This document shows positions 16,270 to 23,854 of a DNA stretch of 36,338 bases, piece after piece. The position numbers were made by a program, and so were the translations under genes. Under the pieces are notes generated by a model, which was not told where the DNA came from, searched no databases, and saw only the letters and a list, made by a program, of their open reading frames with translations. Numbering within the stretch: position 1 is the stretch's first letter; each line of letters begins with the position of its first letter. This stretch comes from a virus, in the IMG/VR virus record IMGVR_UViG_3300046538_000302, positions 1-36,338 of that record, one strand, 5' to 3'.

Positions 16270-17298
16270 TTACAGCGCTGGGATTGCCCTTATACGAGTC
16301 ATGACGTTGTCCCCGTACGGAGTAAGAGTCCAGTAAGTGGAGGTGTTTTTTGTAGAGCGTCCTTTTAGGCTTTTAGTAATTAGCCCAAGCGCACGTAGCT
16401 GGATAATGATCGTATGGAAGTCATCCATCCATGCATCAAAGCCTGTAGAACTGGTGTCCCGACTTTTAGATGCGTTCATTGATTCCTCTTGGTGTAACTC
16501 AAAGGCTACTTTATCTAAAGACTCCTTGATCATTCCTTCAGTTGCCTCGTCAATCATTACTGGAGCGATGGAACCAAAAAGATTGTCCCAGCTTATCAAC
16601 GAGGATTTATGTGTCTTCCTCATCTGCCCTGTTTCAGAGCGAGCGTAGTAGTCATATGAAAGAGGAAACTCATCATCACCTTTCGCTAGGTGCGAGGCGT
16701 TCTCAGGCTCAGACATATTCGTTGATTTTAACTTGGTTTCCAGCTCTTCAATCTTTCTTCTCAGCTTCAGCATCTCTTCTGATGCACTCTGTGATGGGAC
16801 TTGATCAGCCCTAACCCAGCCGATAGCAGGCCTACTTTTGATGAGCTTGACAAGACTACGACTTACTTGGCTCCCAAGGTCTGCTGGAGTGTTCCACATC
16901 CGGCAGAGCTTAGTACGAACCAAGCTGCGGAAACTTTCAAGGCTTTGCAACCCTGCTTCTGATTTCTCACTATGCTTAGCCGGAAGCGTGTCAGGATCAC
17001 TATGGATAAAGGAAATAATAGGCTTACCGATTTCCGATGCGTAACGGTATTCCATCTCTGTGTAGCTAACGCCGTCTGGGCCTATGGACCCGTAGCGACC
17101 AGCAATTACCAAAACGTAGTAGTCGCTATCGTCGATTAATTTTTTTATTAGGCTCCATTGATCCTCATCTGCTGCAGGGAACAGCTCCATCCCTGAAGGC
17201 ATACAGTCCAATTCGAGCAGAGCTTGCATGATTTCCTGCCTAGCATCCTGCAAGTCAACAAATGTCGAACTGACAAAAACCTGATAACGCTTTTCCAT
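16270..17298 (-). CDS. DUF4062-domain cargo protein, TIR-like fold, possible defence gene
   Basis: A 342-residue protein that is not part of the Mu backbone. Residues 5-95 are a DUF4062 domain: YQVFVSSTFVDLQDAR, then MELFPAADEDQW, YYVLVIAGRYGS, SYTEMEYRYA and GKPIISFI. This resembles TIR/deoxyribosyltransferase-like domains, and Glu81/Glu83 in TEMEY sit where such folds carry the catalytic Glu. A short coiled coil follows (about 172-192). The C-terminal 60 residues (LRALGLI...YWTLTPYG) look like a winged helix. It lies between gpG and protease I, separated by 148 and 65 bases, and is clearly more AT-rich than both. NAD hydrolysis or another abortive-infection effect is a hypothesis; no partner gene is present. 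Confidence 0.8.
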   Translation of the reverse strand: MEKRYQVFVSSTFVDLQDARQEIMQALLELDCMPSGMELFPAADEDQWSLIKKLIDDSDYYVLVIAGRYGSIGPDGVSYTEMEYRYASEIGKPIISFIHSDPDTLPAKHSEKSEAGLQSLESFRSLVRTKLCRMWNTPADLGSQVSRSLVKLIKSRPAIGWVRADQVPSQSASEEMLKLRRKIEELETKLKSTNMSEPENASHLAKGDDEFPLSYDYYARSETGQMRKTHKSSLISWDNLFGSIAPVMIDEATEGMIKESLDKVAFELHQEESMNASKSRDTSSTGFDAWMDDFHTIIIQLRALGLITKSLKGRSTKNTSTYWTLTPYGDNVMTRIRAIPAL

Positions 17299-17446
17299 TC
17301 GCAGCAGTGCTCCACGCTCGATTTACTTAGCACGACTCCGATTTGGGTCCGCGGTAAGCTTTGACGCGAATCTAACGTATGTCTAACGCAGATCGCCAGC
17401 GCTGATGTTCTCACGCCATGTAATAGTGGCCGACACTGCCCAGATG

Positions 17447-18022
17447 CTACTGTGGCTCATCAATGGCGATAGCTTCAGTCAGGTAGTCACACACGATCTC
17501 TAAAATTTCGATTTCATCCTCCGAGGACAGCCCCAGAAAAGGCCGTGCCGTTATGTCGGCCGAATGAGCCCCCCATGTCACCCACTGCGCAAAGTTCGAT
17601 TGCCGCTTCTTCACAAACCGATTCCCCACCGATCCGTCCTTGCCCTGACGGAAGTAGACCTGCTGCGAGCTGGCCGCGTGCTGAATGTTGCCTCCGAACT
17701 GATGGATGGCGCCGTACGGGCGGTCGGTGCCAAAGGCGAGTTCGTTGCTGCTGACCTGGTGTCGCAAGGTGTCTTGGAGAGTTCCGGCTTCTCGAAGGGT
17801 GCGGGTGCCGCGTTTACGAGCTAGGGTCGAGGGTGCAAGCGGTGCCCAAGGCGAGCCGTCCGGGGCGACCTTTTGGCGGAAGCGGGAGTCGGTTGACTGG
17901 TGCAGGTACTCGGCGATGTCGTTGAGCGGGGTGGTGAGGTCTTCAAGGTGTTCGCCCAGCTTGGTGAGGGCTTTGCCGACTTGGCTTTGGTCGAGTGTTA
18001 TTTCAAGCATTGCGCCGGGCAT
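17447..18022 (-). CDS. G: Virion morphogenesis protein, Mu gp31 (gpG)-like
   Basis: A 191-residue protein of the phage virion morphogenesis (Mu gpG) family, needed for tail completion or head-tail joining. Markers are FRQKVAPDGSPWAPLAPSTLARK near residues 48-70 and RPYGAIHQFGG near 101-111. The C-terminal segment has RPFLGLS followed by a helical end. The upstream 105 bases contain three hairpins. AGGAG 6-7 bases before ATG 18022 sets the start; the next ATG four codons later (MLEITL) is possible. Confidence 0.88.
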   Translation of the reverse strand: MPGAMLEITLDQSQVGKALTKLGEHLEDLTTPLNDIAEYLHQSTDSRFRQKVAPDGSPWAPLAPSTLARKRGTRTLREAGTLQDTLRHQVSSNELAFGTDRPYGAIHQFGGNIQHAASSQQVYFRQGKDGSVGNRFVKKRQSNFAQWVTWGAHSADITARPFLGLSSEDEIEILEIVCDYLTEAIAIDEPQ

Positions 18023-18043
18023 GGTGTTCTCCTAATATTGAAG

Positions 18044-18057
18044 CATCCCATCGGATG
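18044..18057. repeat. Small hairpin upstream of gpG
   Basis: CATCC / GGATG arms of 5 bases with a 4-base loop. It is one of three adjacent hairpins between MuF and gpG; another (GCCC / GGGC, 18062-18075) lies just to its right. These short repeats could be chance, but their clustering in a 105-base gap is notable. Confidence 0.35.
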
Positions 18058-18098
18058 AGCAGCCCCTGTTAGGGCCTCCATTCCTACATCCGGGGCGG

Positions 18099-18129
18099 CC
18101 CCGGCGTGACAGCGTCGGGGCTTTTTATT
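18099..18129 (+). terminator. Rho-independent terminator-like hairpin, rightward
   Basis: CCCCGGCG / CGTCGGGG (8 pairs including one G-U, 6-base loop) followed by CTTTTTATT. This is a textbook intrinsic terminator on the plus strand, although both flanking genes read leftward. It would stop antisense transcripts entering the MuF gene. On the minus strand the same stem is preceded by an A-run and followed by no T-run, so leftward transcription should continue into gpG. Confidence 0.6.
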
Positions 18130-19393
18130 ATTCGCGTCGATAGAGCAGCACCCCCAGACGCAGTTCATCCAGGTAGGCTTCGCTGTCCGCGACAAAGCCG
18201 GTTACCCCGTCCCAACCGTCACTTCCCACTTCAAACACCGCCAATGCAGGCGCCGGTTTGCCTTCTACGTCGAAGCGCGCCAAATATCGACGCCGCACGA
18301 CTGCCTTTTGCTGGGCATAAAGCCACTCCAGCCTGACCCATACTTCATCCGGATCGCGCAACGCTTGCGCTACCAGTAGCAACGTTTGTTCGCGCCCGCG
18401 TTTTTGCACCTTCAGCTGGCCGGTTTTCTTAACGGTAAACATTTGCGGGCCGATCACGACTCCGTCGCCGGTGACATCTTTGAACAAGACGGGTTTTTGT
18501 TCGGTGGCACCGAACTCGCCAAGGAAGCAATCAACGTACTGTTGATCAGTGAGGCCTGGTGAGAGCAGTCGATCTGCTGCTACTTGCCTCGGTGGCAGTG
18601 GGGGCAAGGTAGGACGCCGATTGGGCAGCCCCGCACCATGTGCGCTGGTGGGCTTGCCGTCCAGTTCAGGCAGAGGCTCATGGGCGCGTAGTGGCGGGAC
18701 CGCGGTGATCAGTCGAGACTGGCCTGGCGCGTATTCAAAACCCGGGTCGATACCCTTCGGGACGCGCACGGTATGGGGGCCGTTGGGGCTGTTCTGGCCG
18801 ATAACGCGGTCTTCCCACTCGATGGCTGGCGCCTCGCTCACCTTAAGGCCACGCCGTTCAACGTCGCGCTGGCTGAGCATGAACTTCTTGCATTTGCAGC
18901 CCCAGCCATTTTGCGGGGTGTGGGTTGCCCACCACGGGGCGTCGAGCGGTAGAACAGTATTGTCCCAGGATTGGTGTTCCGGCCTTGGATGGCGACTGTC
19001 GCCGTGCTGGTACAGCCCGTATGGGCGTTGCTTGCGAAGCTCTGGGTCTGCCATCTGTGCCTCGCGACCGGCATTGTAGGACTGCCGTAGATTGGTTTCC
19101 CATATGACGTTCGTGCGCCAGCCGCGCTCTCCTTTGTACTGCCAGCCGTGGTTGATGACGGTGCGGTCGAACTCCTTGCGGAATTGTTCAAGTGTGGTGC
19201 CTTTAGCGATAGCTTTCTCGACGGCGCCCCGCAGATCGGCTAGCAGCTCGCGCTTGATGGCGCCTGCAATGACGAAGGCATGGTCGTGTTCAGCTTTGTA
19301 AATGTCCGTCCAAGAGCGACTTGGCAAGTCGAGCTTTGCTATGAAAAACCGAATTTGGTGTTCAAAAGCAATTGGGTCTGGAGATGCTTGCAT
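18128..19393 (-). CDS. MuF head protein with C-terminal nuclease-like domain
   Basis: A 421-residue Mu gp30 (F)-type minor head protein. The MuF domain covers roughly residues 55-180: HGW...GWRTNVIWETNLRQSYNAGR and the cluster APWWATHTPQNGWGCKCKK with its NGWGCxC motif. A Pro-rich linker follows (about 235-270). Residues 275-420 resemble the phage barnase/EndoU/colicin/RelE-like (PBECR2-type) nuclease domain fused to many MuF proteins, with a basic beta-rich core. MuF is packaged in the head, so such domains may be delivered with the DNA. The enzymatic activity is inference from resemblance. No immunity gene is evident next to it. Confidence 0.82.
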   Translation of the reverse strand: MQASPDPIAFEHQIRFFIAKLDLPSRSWTDIYKAEHDHAFVIAGAIKRELLADLRGAVEKAIAKGTTLEQFRKEFDRTVINHGWQYKGERGWRTNVIWETNLRQSYNAGREAQMADPELRKQRPYGLYQHGDSRHPRPEHQSWDNTVLPLDAPWWATHTPQNGWGCKCKKFMLSQRDVERRGLKVSEAPAIEWEDRVIGQNSPNGPHTVRVPKGIDPGFEYAPGQSRLITAVPPLRAHEPLPELDGKPTSAHGAGLPNRRPTLPPLPPRQVAADRLLSPGLTDQQYVDCFLGEFGATEQKPVLFKDVTGDGVVIGPQMFTVKKTGQLKVQKRGREQTLLLVAQALRDPDEVWVRLEWLYAQQKAVVRRRYLARFDVEGKPAPALAVFEVGSDGWDGVTGFVADSEAYLDELRLGVLLYRRE

Positions 19394-19466
19394 GGTTATT
19401 CTTCTAGCCCTTTGCTAAACGTGGTAACTCTGTACCGCTGTCCAAAATCTCACCACAAGGATTTAT

Positions 19467-19679
19467 ATGAGCAACTCGAATGATGTATCCGGCCCTGATG
19501 CAGGAAAACCTGGTTGGATTAAAGGGTGGGGGGTGGTCCGTAGCGCTCCTTGGCATTTTGTTGGTATTTATCCGACAGAATCTGAGGCACGTGCCGTGCT
19601 TAGTGAGCAGGAAGAAGGCTTCGATGTGCGCTTCGGTTCGAACCAAACAGGGACGGACAATTTTTTAAGCTTTGACTAA
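19467..19679 (+). CDS. Small plus-strand accessory protein, unknown function
   Basis: A 70-residue soluble, acidic protein. It starts MSNSNDVSGPDAGKPGWIKGW and contains APWHFVGIYPTESEARAV and FDVRFGSNQTG, reading like a small one-domain beta-alpha-beta fold. AAGGA lies 7 bases before ATG 19467. It is opposite in strand to portal and MuF, converges with the portal gene, and overlaps its stop codon by 3 bases. No signal peptide, membrane segment or DNA-binding motif is seen. The position between packaging and head genes and the opposite strand mark it as a cargo gene; I do not recognise a function. Confidence 0.7.
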   Translation: MSNSNDVSGPDAGKPGWIKGWGVVRSAPWHFVGIYPTESEARAVLSEQEEGFDVRFGSNQTGTDNFLSFD

Positions 19680-21217
19680 ACGCCAGCCACAATCTCACTC
19701 CTTCCAATGATGCTTGCTAATGACAGCCCATCCGCTATTGCAGCTGAAAGCTGGTGGGATGTCATTGCCGGATAGGCTTGGATCAAATTATCTCCGAACT
19801 CCTCTAAGCTATTTGCCAACTCGAGCCTTTCTTGAATCTGATCAATCATTGAATTCAGATGGGCAGATGTAGCTCGCTCCTGAATTGAGATCTGACTGTC
19901 AATTAAATCGGGAATAGATGCGTTCTCTCTGTTCGTAGCCTGCAAGAGACCTAATTCTTTGGATTTTGAAGTACTTCCCAGCAAATCCGCTCCCTTCGCC
20001 GGCTCAGGCAAATTCAATTTGTCCCGTATCACTGACTGCTCAACCTTCAACCCAAGCGGCACGAGGTCCTTCAACGCATCGATCAACAGCCGAGTATCTT
20101 CCGGCTGTGGCACGTCAATGATCAGCTTGGGGTACGGCCGTCCTGGTGCAAAATTGAGATCGCACCAAGGCCGAACAAAATATCGATTGAGAGTGTTTGA
20201 CTCCGCTTTGGCATCAGCCTGCAGCAGATCGAGCCGCACCTCGTTGTGGACTTTGGCTTGGGCCATGCTCGAGCCGTCGTCGCTGGACATGGTCTGGCCG
20301 ACAACGGCTTTGCTGACTTGCTTATCCCACCACTCAGCCAACCCTTTGAAGAAGTCGCCCGCGCCGCTGACGTTGGCGGCTTGAGTGAAGTCGATGCGCA
20401 TGCTGTCGGGGATGACGGCGGCGGCATCGCTGCCCAGGTTGGCGACGGCGGACATCAGGGTGTTGATGTCGTCTTTGCTGGCGCCGGGGCCATAGCGCCC
20501 GACGCGCATGGGCATGCCGAAGATATCGGCGAAGCCCATCCAGTCTTTCCAGGTCCAGGCTTTGCACATATAGGCGACGGCTGCGAGGCGCGCCAATCCG
20601 CCACGAATCGGCAGGCCTGAGCGGATGCGGGGTAAATGAACGATGAATTTGTAGGGTTCCAATGCGAGGCCGTGGAACGGGTCTGCGTCATCGAGCAGGC
20701 GCAGCTCGCGGCCTGTGTTGCGGTCGAACTGGAAGAAGCGCTGATCACGAGGCTCGAAACGCAGCGGGTTCCACGTCTTGCCGCTGCGGTCCCAGATGAT
20801 TTCGGACACCGCGTAGCCTTTGCCCACCGCGTCGGTGAGGTCAGCCTGCAGTTCGCCAAACTCCGGCGAGCCTACGACCTCGCTCAAGGCCGCGGCGCGT
20901 CGAATGTCTTCAGCGTCGTCGCTAGCGGCCTCGATACGAATGATCAGTCCGGCGACGGCGAGTTTTCGCGTACCGATGACCGAGGCGTAGTGCAGGTCGC
21001 GTTCTTCCATTTCTTCGGCGAGCGTGAGGTAGTCAGCGGCAGAGCCTTCGGCGGCGGCCTCAAGAATACTGGCGAGACGCTGTGGCGTCAGGCCTCGCGC
21101 CACGGATGGATGCCATACCTGGCGCACGCCAGTGGTACGAGCTGCGGCAAGTTCCTCGGTGAGTTTGTCGTAGTGAATCGGGCGACCGAACTGATCGACG
21201 ATAGAAGATTGGGCCAT
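19676..21217 (-). CDS. Portal protein, Mu gp29-like (DUF935)
   Basis: A 513-residue portal of the DUF935 (Mu gp29) family, the ring through which DNA enters and leaves the head. Typical stretches are DQFGRPIHYDKL at the start, LAEEMEERDLHYASVIGTRKLAV, GYAVSEIIWD, and RGGLARLAAVAYMCKAWTWKDWMGFADIFGMPMRVGRY. ATG 21217 overlaps the terminase stop (TAATG). The last 110 or so residues are encoded by visibly more AT-rich DNA than the rest, next to the accessory gene, possibly a recombination edge. Confidence 0.9.
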   Translation of the reverse strand: MAQSSIVDQFGRPIHYDKLTEELAAARTTGVRQVWHPSVARGLTPQRLASILEAAAEGSAADYLTLAEEMEERDLHYASVIGTRKLAVAGLIIRIEAASDDAEDIRRAAALSEVVGSPEFGELQADLTDAVGKGYAVSEIIWDRSGKTWNPLRFEPRDQRFFQFDRNTGRELRLLDDADPFHGLALEPYKFIVHLPRIRSGLPIRGGLARLAAVAYMCKAWTWKDWMGFADIFGMPMRVGRYGPGASKDDINTLMSAVANLGSDAAAVIPDSMRIDFTQAANVSGAGDFFKGLAEWWDKQVSKAVVGQTMSSDDGSSMAQAKVHNEVRLDLLQADAKAESNTLNRYFVRPWCDLNFAPGRPYPKLIIDVPQPEDTRLLIDALKDLVPLGLKVEQSVIRDKLNLPEPAKGADLLGSTSKSKELGLLQATNRENASIPDLIDSQISIQERATSAHLNSMIDQIQERLELANSLEEFGDNLIQAYPAMTSHQLSAAIADGLSLASIIGRSEIVAGV

Positions 21218-22773
21218 TACCAGATGCCTTTTTTGGAGCGCCAGCCCGCGCCGCTGCCGACGGGTTGATATTGTCGGGCGCTGGGTTGAACACGGTGATA
21301 TTCGAAGATTTCGGTTTCCTGGCGTGAGGCGTAATCAGCCAGTACGGCAGCAATGGCGGCGTCGCCGTGGCGTTTGCCTCCAGACTTATCGCCTTTCTCG
21401 GTAGTGCGCTTCTCAGGAATACGGGCCACGCCCTTGACCAGGCGAAAGGCGCGGATGTCGCTGGAGACGTCTTTGTCTGCTGGGAGGTCGTAGAACGTGT
21501 CGTCTTCGAGTGCGGCTTTGAACGACGGCATATTGTCGCGGTACCAGCCTTCGGTCAGCATGACGCGTTCGATGCGGTTGAAGCCGAATTCGACGGCGGT
21601 ATCCTCGGCCAGCTGTGAGCCGTTGCCGCGAGCGTCGTTGGCGCCTTTGAGGAAGTTAGGCAGACGATTAAGAATGTACGACAGGATCTGCTGCTGTTGT
21701 TTGAACGGCACATTGCGCAGCTCGACGATGAAGGGTGTGCGCTTGCGCAGGTTCTGCTCTTTAAGTAACGGCCAAATCACAGACAGGTCGCCGCTGCGGC
21801 CAAAGTCCATGCCGTAGTAGCTCTGTACGTCTTGGGGCAGAACTTCCAGCAAGGGCAGCAAATGCTCTTCGCACCACTGCTTCGATTCAGCCAGTCGCAA
21901 GTGTTCGACGATGGTTTCGTAACCGGGCGGATAGGCGAGGCGCAATACGGGCACGTCGCGGCTGCTGCGTTGCTCGACCAGTGCGAGGCTGAGATAAGCG
22001 CCGCCGCCCTGCGAAGGTACGCAGTCCAATTCTTCTTCTGCAGCGTCACCGTAGAAGCCGTACACGCCTTCCACCCAAGCGGCTTCTTCCTCCGGACTGT
22101 AGTCAATGCTTTTGCGCAGGCAGACTCGGCGGTAAAGCCCATCAGCGACAGCTTCTTTGAAGTTACAGCGGAACACTTCACCTTTGCGCTTGCCTGCACG
22201 AATGTCATCGATCAGTTCGTTGAAAGGATTTTCAGTCCCGTCGTGGGTGCTGATGACATGCACTTCGCCGCCCCAGATCAGCAGCGCCAGTGCCGCCTTG
22301 AGCAGTTCGGCAAGGTCTTGATGAAAGGCAGCTTCGTCGATCACTACCGTGCCTTGACGGCCACGCAGGTTGGATGGACGGCTGGTCAGCGCAACGATTC
22401 GGTGACCGCTTGGGAAAGCAATGGTGTAGGTCTTGATGTGCTTGTCAGGGTCGCTGTCGGGCCAGATGCCTTCTTCGATTTCACCCGCCGCGTAGTCAAA
22501 AGCGCGGGCCCACATGGCGCATGCCTGGATGTACTCGACCGTCATGTCCTGGTTGTAGCCCAAGTAGTAGACGGTTTGCCCATTGGCGGATTTGGCTGCA
22601 GCGGCGACCAGTACGTTGTCTGCGGCTTCCGCCCAGGTGAGACCGATACGGCGGGACTTCTCTGCGACTTTAAGCGGAGCGCGAATGCCGATCCATGTTT
22701 TTTGGTATTCGAGCAGGACTGCTGGAGCGCTATGAAGGTCGGCTGTATTCTCCAGCAATAAAGGGAGGCTCAA
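21217..22773 (-). CDS. Terminase large subunit, Mu gp28-like
   Basis: A 518-residue DNA-packaging motor. The ATPase half has a degenerate Walker A (AEKSRRIGLTWA, about 38-49), Walker B TVVIDEAA with Asp146/Glu147, and a coupling motif near VISTHDGTENPF. The nuclease half has GMDFGRSGD, DARGNGSQLAE and a late RHGDAAIA, matching the RNase H-like acidic triad. The start codon is TTG 22773, supported by GGAGG five bases upstream; no better ATG exists nearby. Mu-type terminases package by headful starting at the phage end. Confidence 0.92.
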   Translation of the reverse strand: MSLPLLLENTADLHSAPAVLLEYQKTWIGIRAPLKVAEKSRRIGLTWAEAADNVLVAAAAKSANGQTVYYLGYNQDMTVEYIQACAMWARAFDYAAGEIEEGIWPDSDPDKHIKTYTIAFPSGHRIVALTSRPSNLRGRQGTVVIDEAAFHQDLAELLKAALALLIWGGEVHVISTHDGTENPFNELIDDIRAGKRKGEVFRCNFKEAVADGLYRRVCLRKSIDYSPEEEAAWVEGVYGFYGDAAEEELDCVPSQGGGAYLSLALVEQRSSRDVPVLRLAYPPGYETIVEHLRLAESKQWCEEHLLPLLEVLPQDVQSYYGMDFGRSGDLSVIWPLLKEQNLRKRTPFIVELRNVPFKQQQQILSYILNRLPNFLKGANDARGNGSQLAEDTAVEFGFNRIERVMLTEGWYRDNMPSFKAALEDDTFYDLPADKDVSSDIRAFRLVKGVARIPEKRTTEKGDKSGGKRHGDAAIAAVLADYASRQETEIFEYHRVQPSARQYQPVGSGAGWRSKKGIW

Positions 22774-22829
22774 GCAAACCTCCGTGTGAGACGGTAGCGC
22801 TGTCTCTCAACGACTGAAGGATCTACGGC

Positions 22830-23333
22830 ATGATGGATTGGGTTGCGGGTGCGGTCGCTAGCGCCAAGACGATGGGCGACATTGCCAAAAGTTTGCTGAC
22901 GATCAGAGATGAGAGCGTCATCAAGGCACGGGTTTTCGAGCTCAACAGTACTTTGATGGATCTGCAGCAACAGATTATGGCGGCGCAGCGGGAGCAGATG
23001 GCACTGCTGGACGAAGTCTCTGAACTTAAGAAGGATCTGAGGCACAGCCAGCAAAGCTTGAGTGATCAGCAAGACAGGCTGCAAGTTCTTGACCGTTACG
23101 AGCTGCTGAACGTGGGTCCCGGCAAGGTTATCTACCAGCTCAAACCAGTACTGAGGAATGAAGAGCCAGAGCATTTCTGCTGCACCAATTGTTATGACGG
23201 CGGCAGGCGTTCGGTTATGACTGGCAGTCACCATGCAGGAGACGGATTTCTTTCTTTTTTCTGTCCAAGTTGCAAGTACTCCATCCGTGTTCAGAACTGC
23301 TATGTCCCAGACGCCATGCTTTGCGCCGACTGA
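22830..23333 (+). CDS. Coiled-coil and zinc-ribbon accessory protein (moron)
   Basis: A 167-residue protein placed between the two terminase genes on the opposite strand. Residues 30-90 form a long coiled coil (heptads through LMDLQQQI and LDEVSELKKDL). Residues 118-148 carry CxxC...CxxC (Cys118/121 and Cys145/148), a zinc ribbon, with extra cysteines after it. AAGG lies 9 bases before ATG 22830. It ends 5 bases from the converging small terminase stop. Mu has no gene here, and the antisense reading frame has no family features. I do not recognise a function; oligomerisation plus a nucleic-acid- or protein-binding zinc ribbon fits a regulator, an exclusion factor or a defence factor. Confidence 0.78.
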   Translation: MMDWVAGAVASAKTMGDIAKSLLTIRDESVIKARVFELNSTLMDLQQQIMAAQREQMALLDEVSELKKDLRHSQQSLSDQQDRLQVLDRYELLNVGPGKVIYQLKPVLRNEEPEHFCCTNCYDGGRRSVMTGSHHAGDGFLSFFCPSCKYSIRVQNCYVPDAMLCAD

Positions 23334-23338
23334 ACTGT

Positions 23339-23851
23339 TCATCCAGCCATCCCCAAAATCTCGCGGCGGATCTCGTCCACCGTCGCCGCGTTGAGTCCGC
23401 CTTTAGTTGCTATCTTCTCCACCTTGGCCGCTGCTGCTTCGGCTTTTTCACGAAATTCGGTCTGCCACTTCTTCTGTACCACCGACGCGCGCCCCAATTC
23501 TGCGACGGCTTTCGCCACCTTCGGCAGGTCGATCTGATCGCCATCGGTCATCAGCAGCTTGAACAGGTGTTCCTGGACCAGACGCATGAGCGCTTCGTTG
23601 ACGGCGCCTTCTTCGTCAGGGGCGGCGAGCACCACGGCTTTGGCTTGTTCACTCGCCATTTTCAGTGCTGACAGCTTGGACTCGAAATCCTGGCCGTAAC
23701 GATGCAACGCCGACTTGCTGATGGCGAAGCCCTTGGCGGCCAGGTCCGCCGCCAGCGCCTCATAATCGCTAAAGTTGTTTTCGGCCAAAGCTTGATCCAG
23801 CCAGTTTTTTACGGCCTTGGGCAGCCCGGCAACTTTGCTTCGCGGCGGCAT
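23339..23851 (-). CDS. Terminase small subunit-like, Mu gp27 (DUF3486)
   Basis: A 170-residue protein of the DUF3486 (Mu gp27) family, probably the packaging-recognition subunit. The N-terminal third is a helix-turn-helix: LPKAVKNWLDQALAENNFSDY, then LAAKGFAISKSALHRYG. The C-terminal two thirds are helical and Ala/Lys/Glu rich, as in oligomerising small terminases. GGAG stands 8 bases before ATG 23851. It is separated from the large subunit gene by the inserted plus-strand accessory gene. Confidence 0.88.
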   Translation of the reverse strand: MPPRSKVAGLPKAVKNWLDQALAENNFSDYEALAADLAAKGFAISKSALHRYGQDFESKLSALKMASEQAKAVVLAAPDEEGAVNEALMRLVQEHLFKLLMTDGDQIDLPKVAKAVAELGRASVVQKKWQTEFREKAEAAAAKVEKIATKGGLNAATVDEIRREILGMAG

Positions 23852-23854
23852 GGC

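Noticed and set aside
20636-21268. 210-codon plus-strand frame antisense to the portal
   Set aside because: It is the shadow of the portal gene, with no supporting motif or start signal.
21832-22761. 309-codon plus-strand frame antisense to the large terminase
   Set aside because: It is the mirror of a well-conserved gene, with no domain, no ribosome site and atypical composition.
22770-23342. 190-codon minus-strand frame opposite the coiled-coil gene
   Set aside because: The plus-strand frame has a ribosome site, a coiled coil and paired CxxC motifs, while this one has none and would bridge the two terminase genes without a family match.
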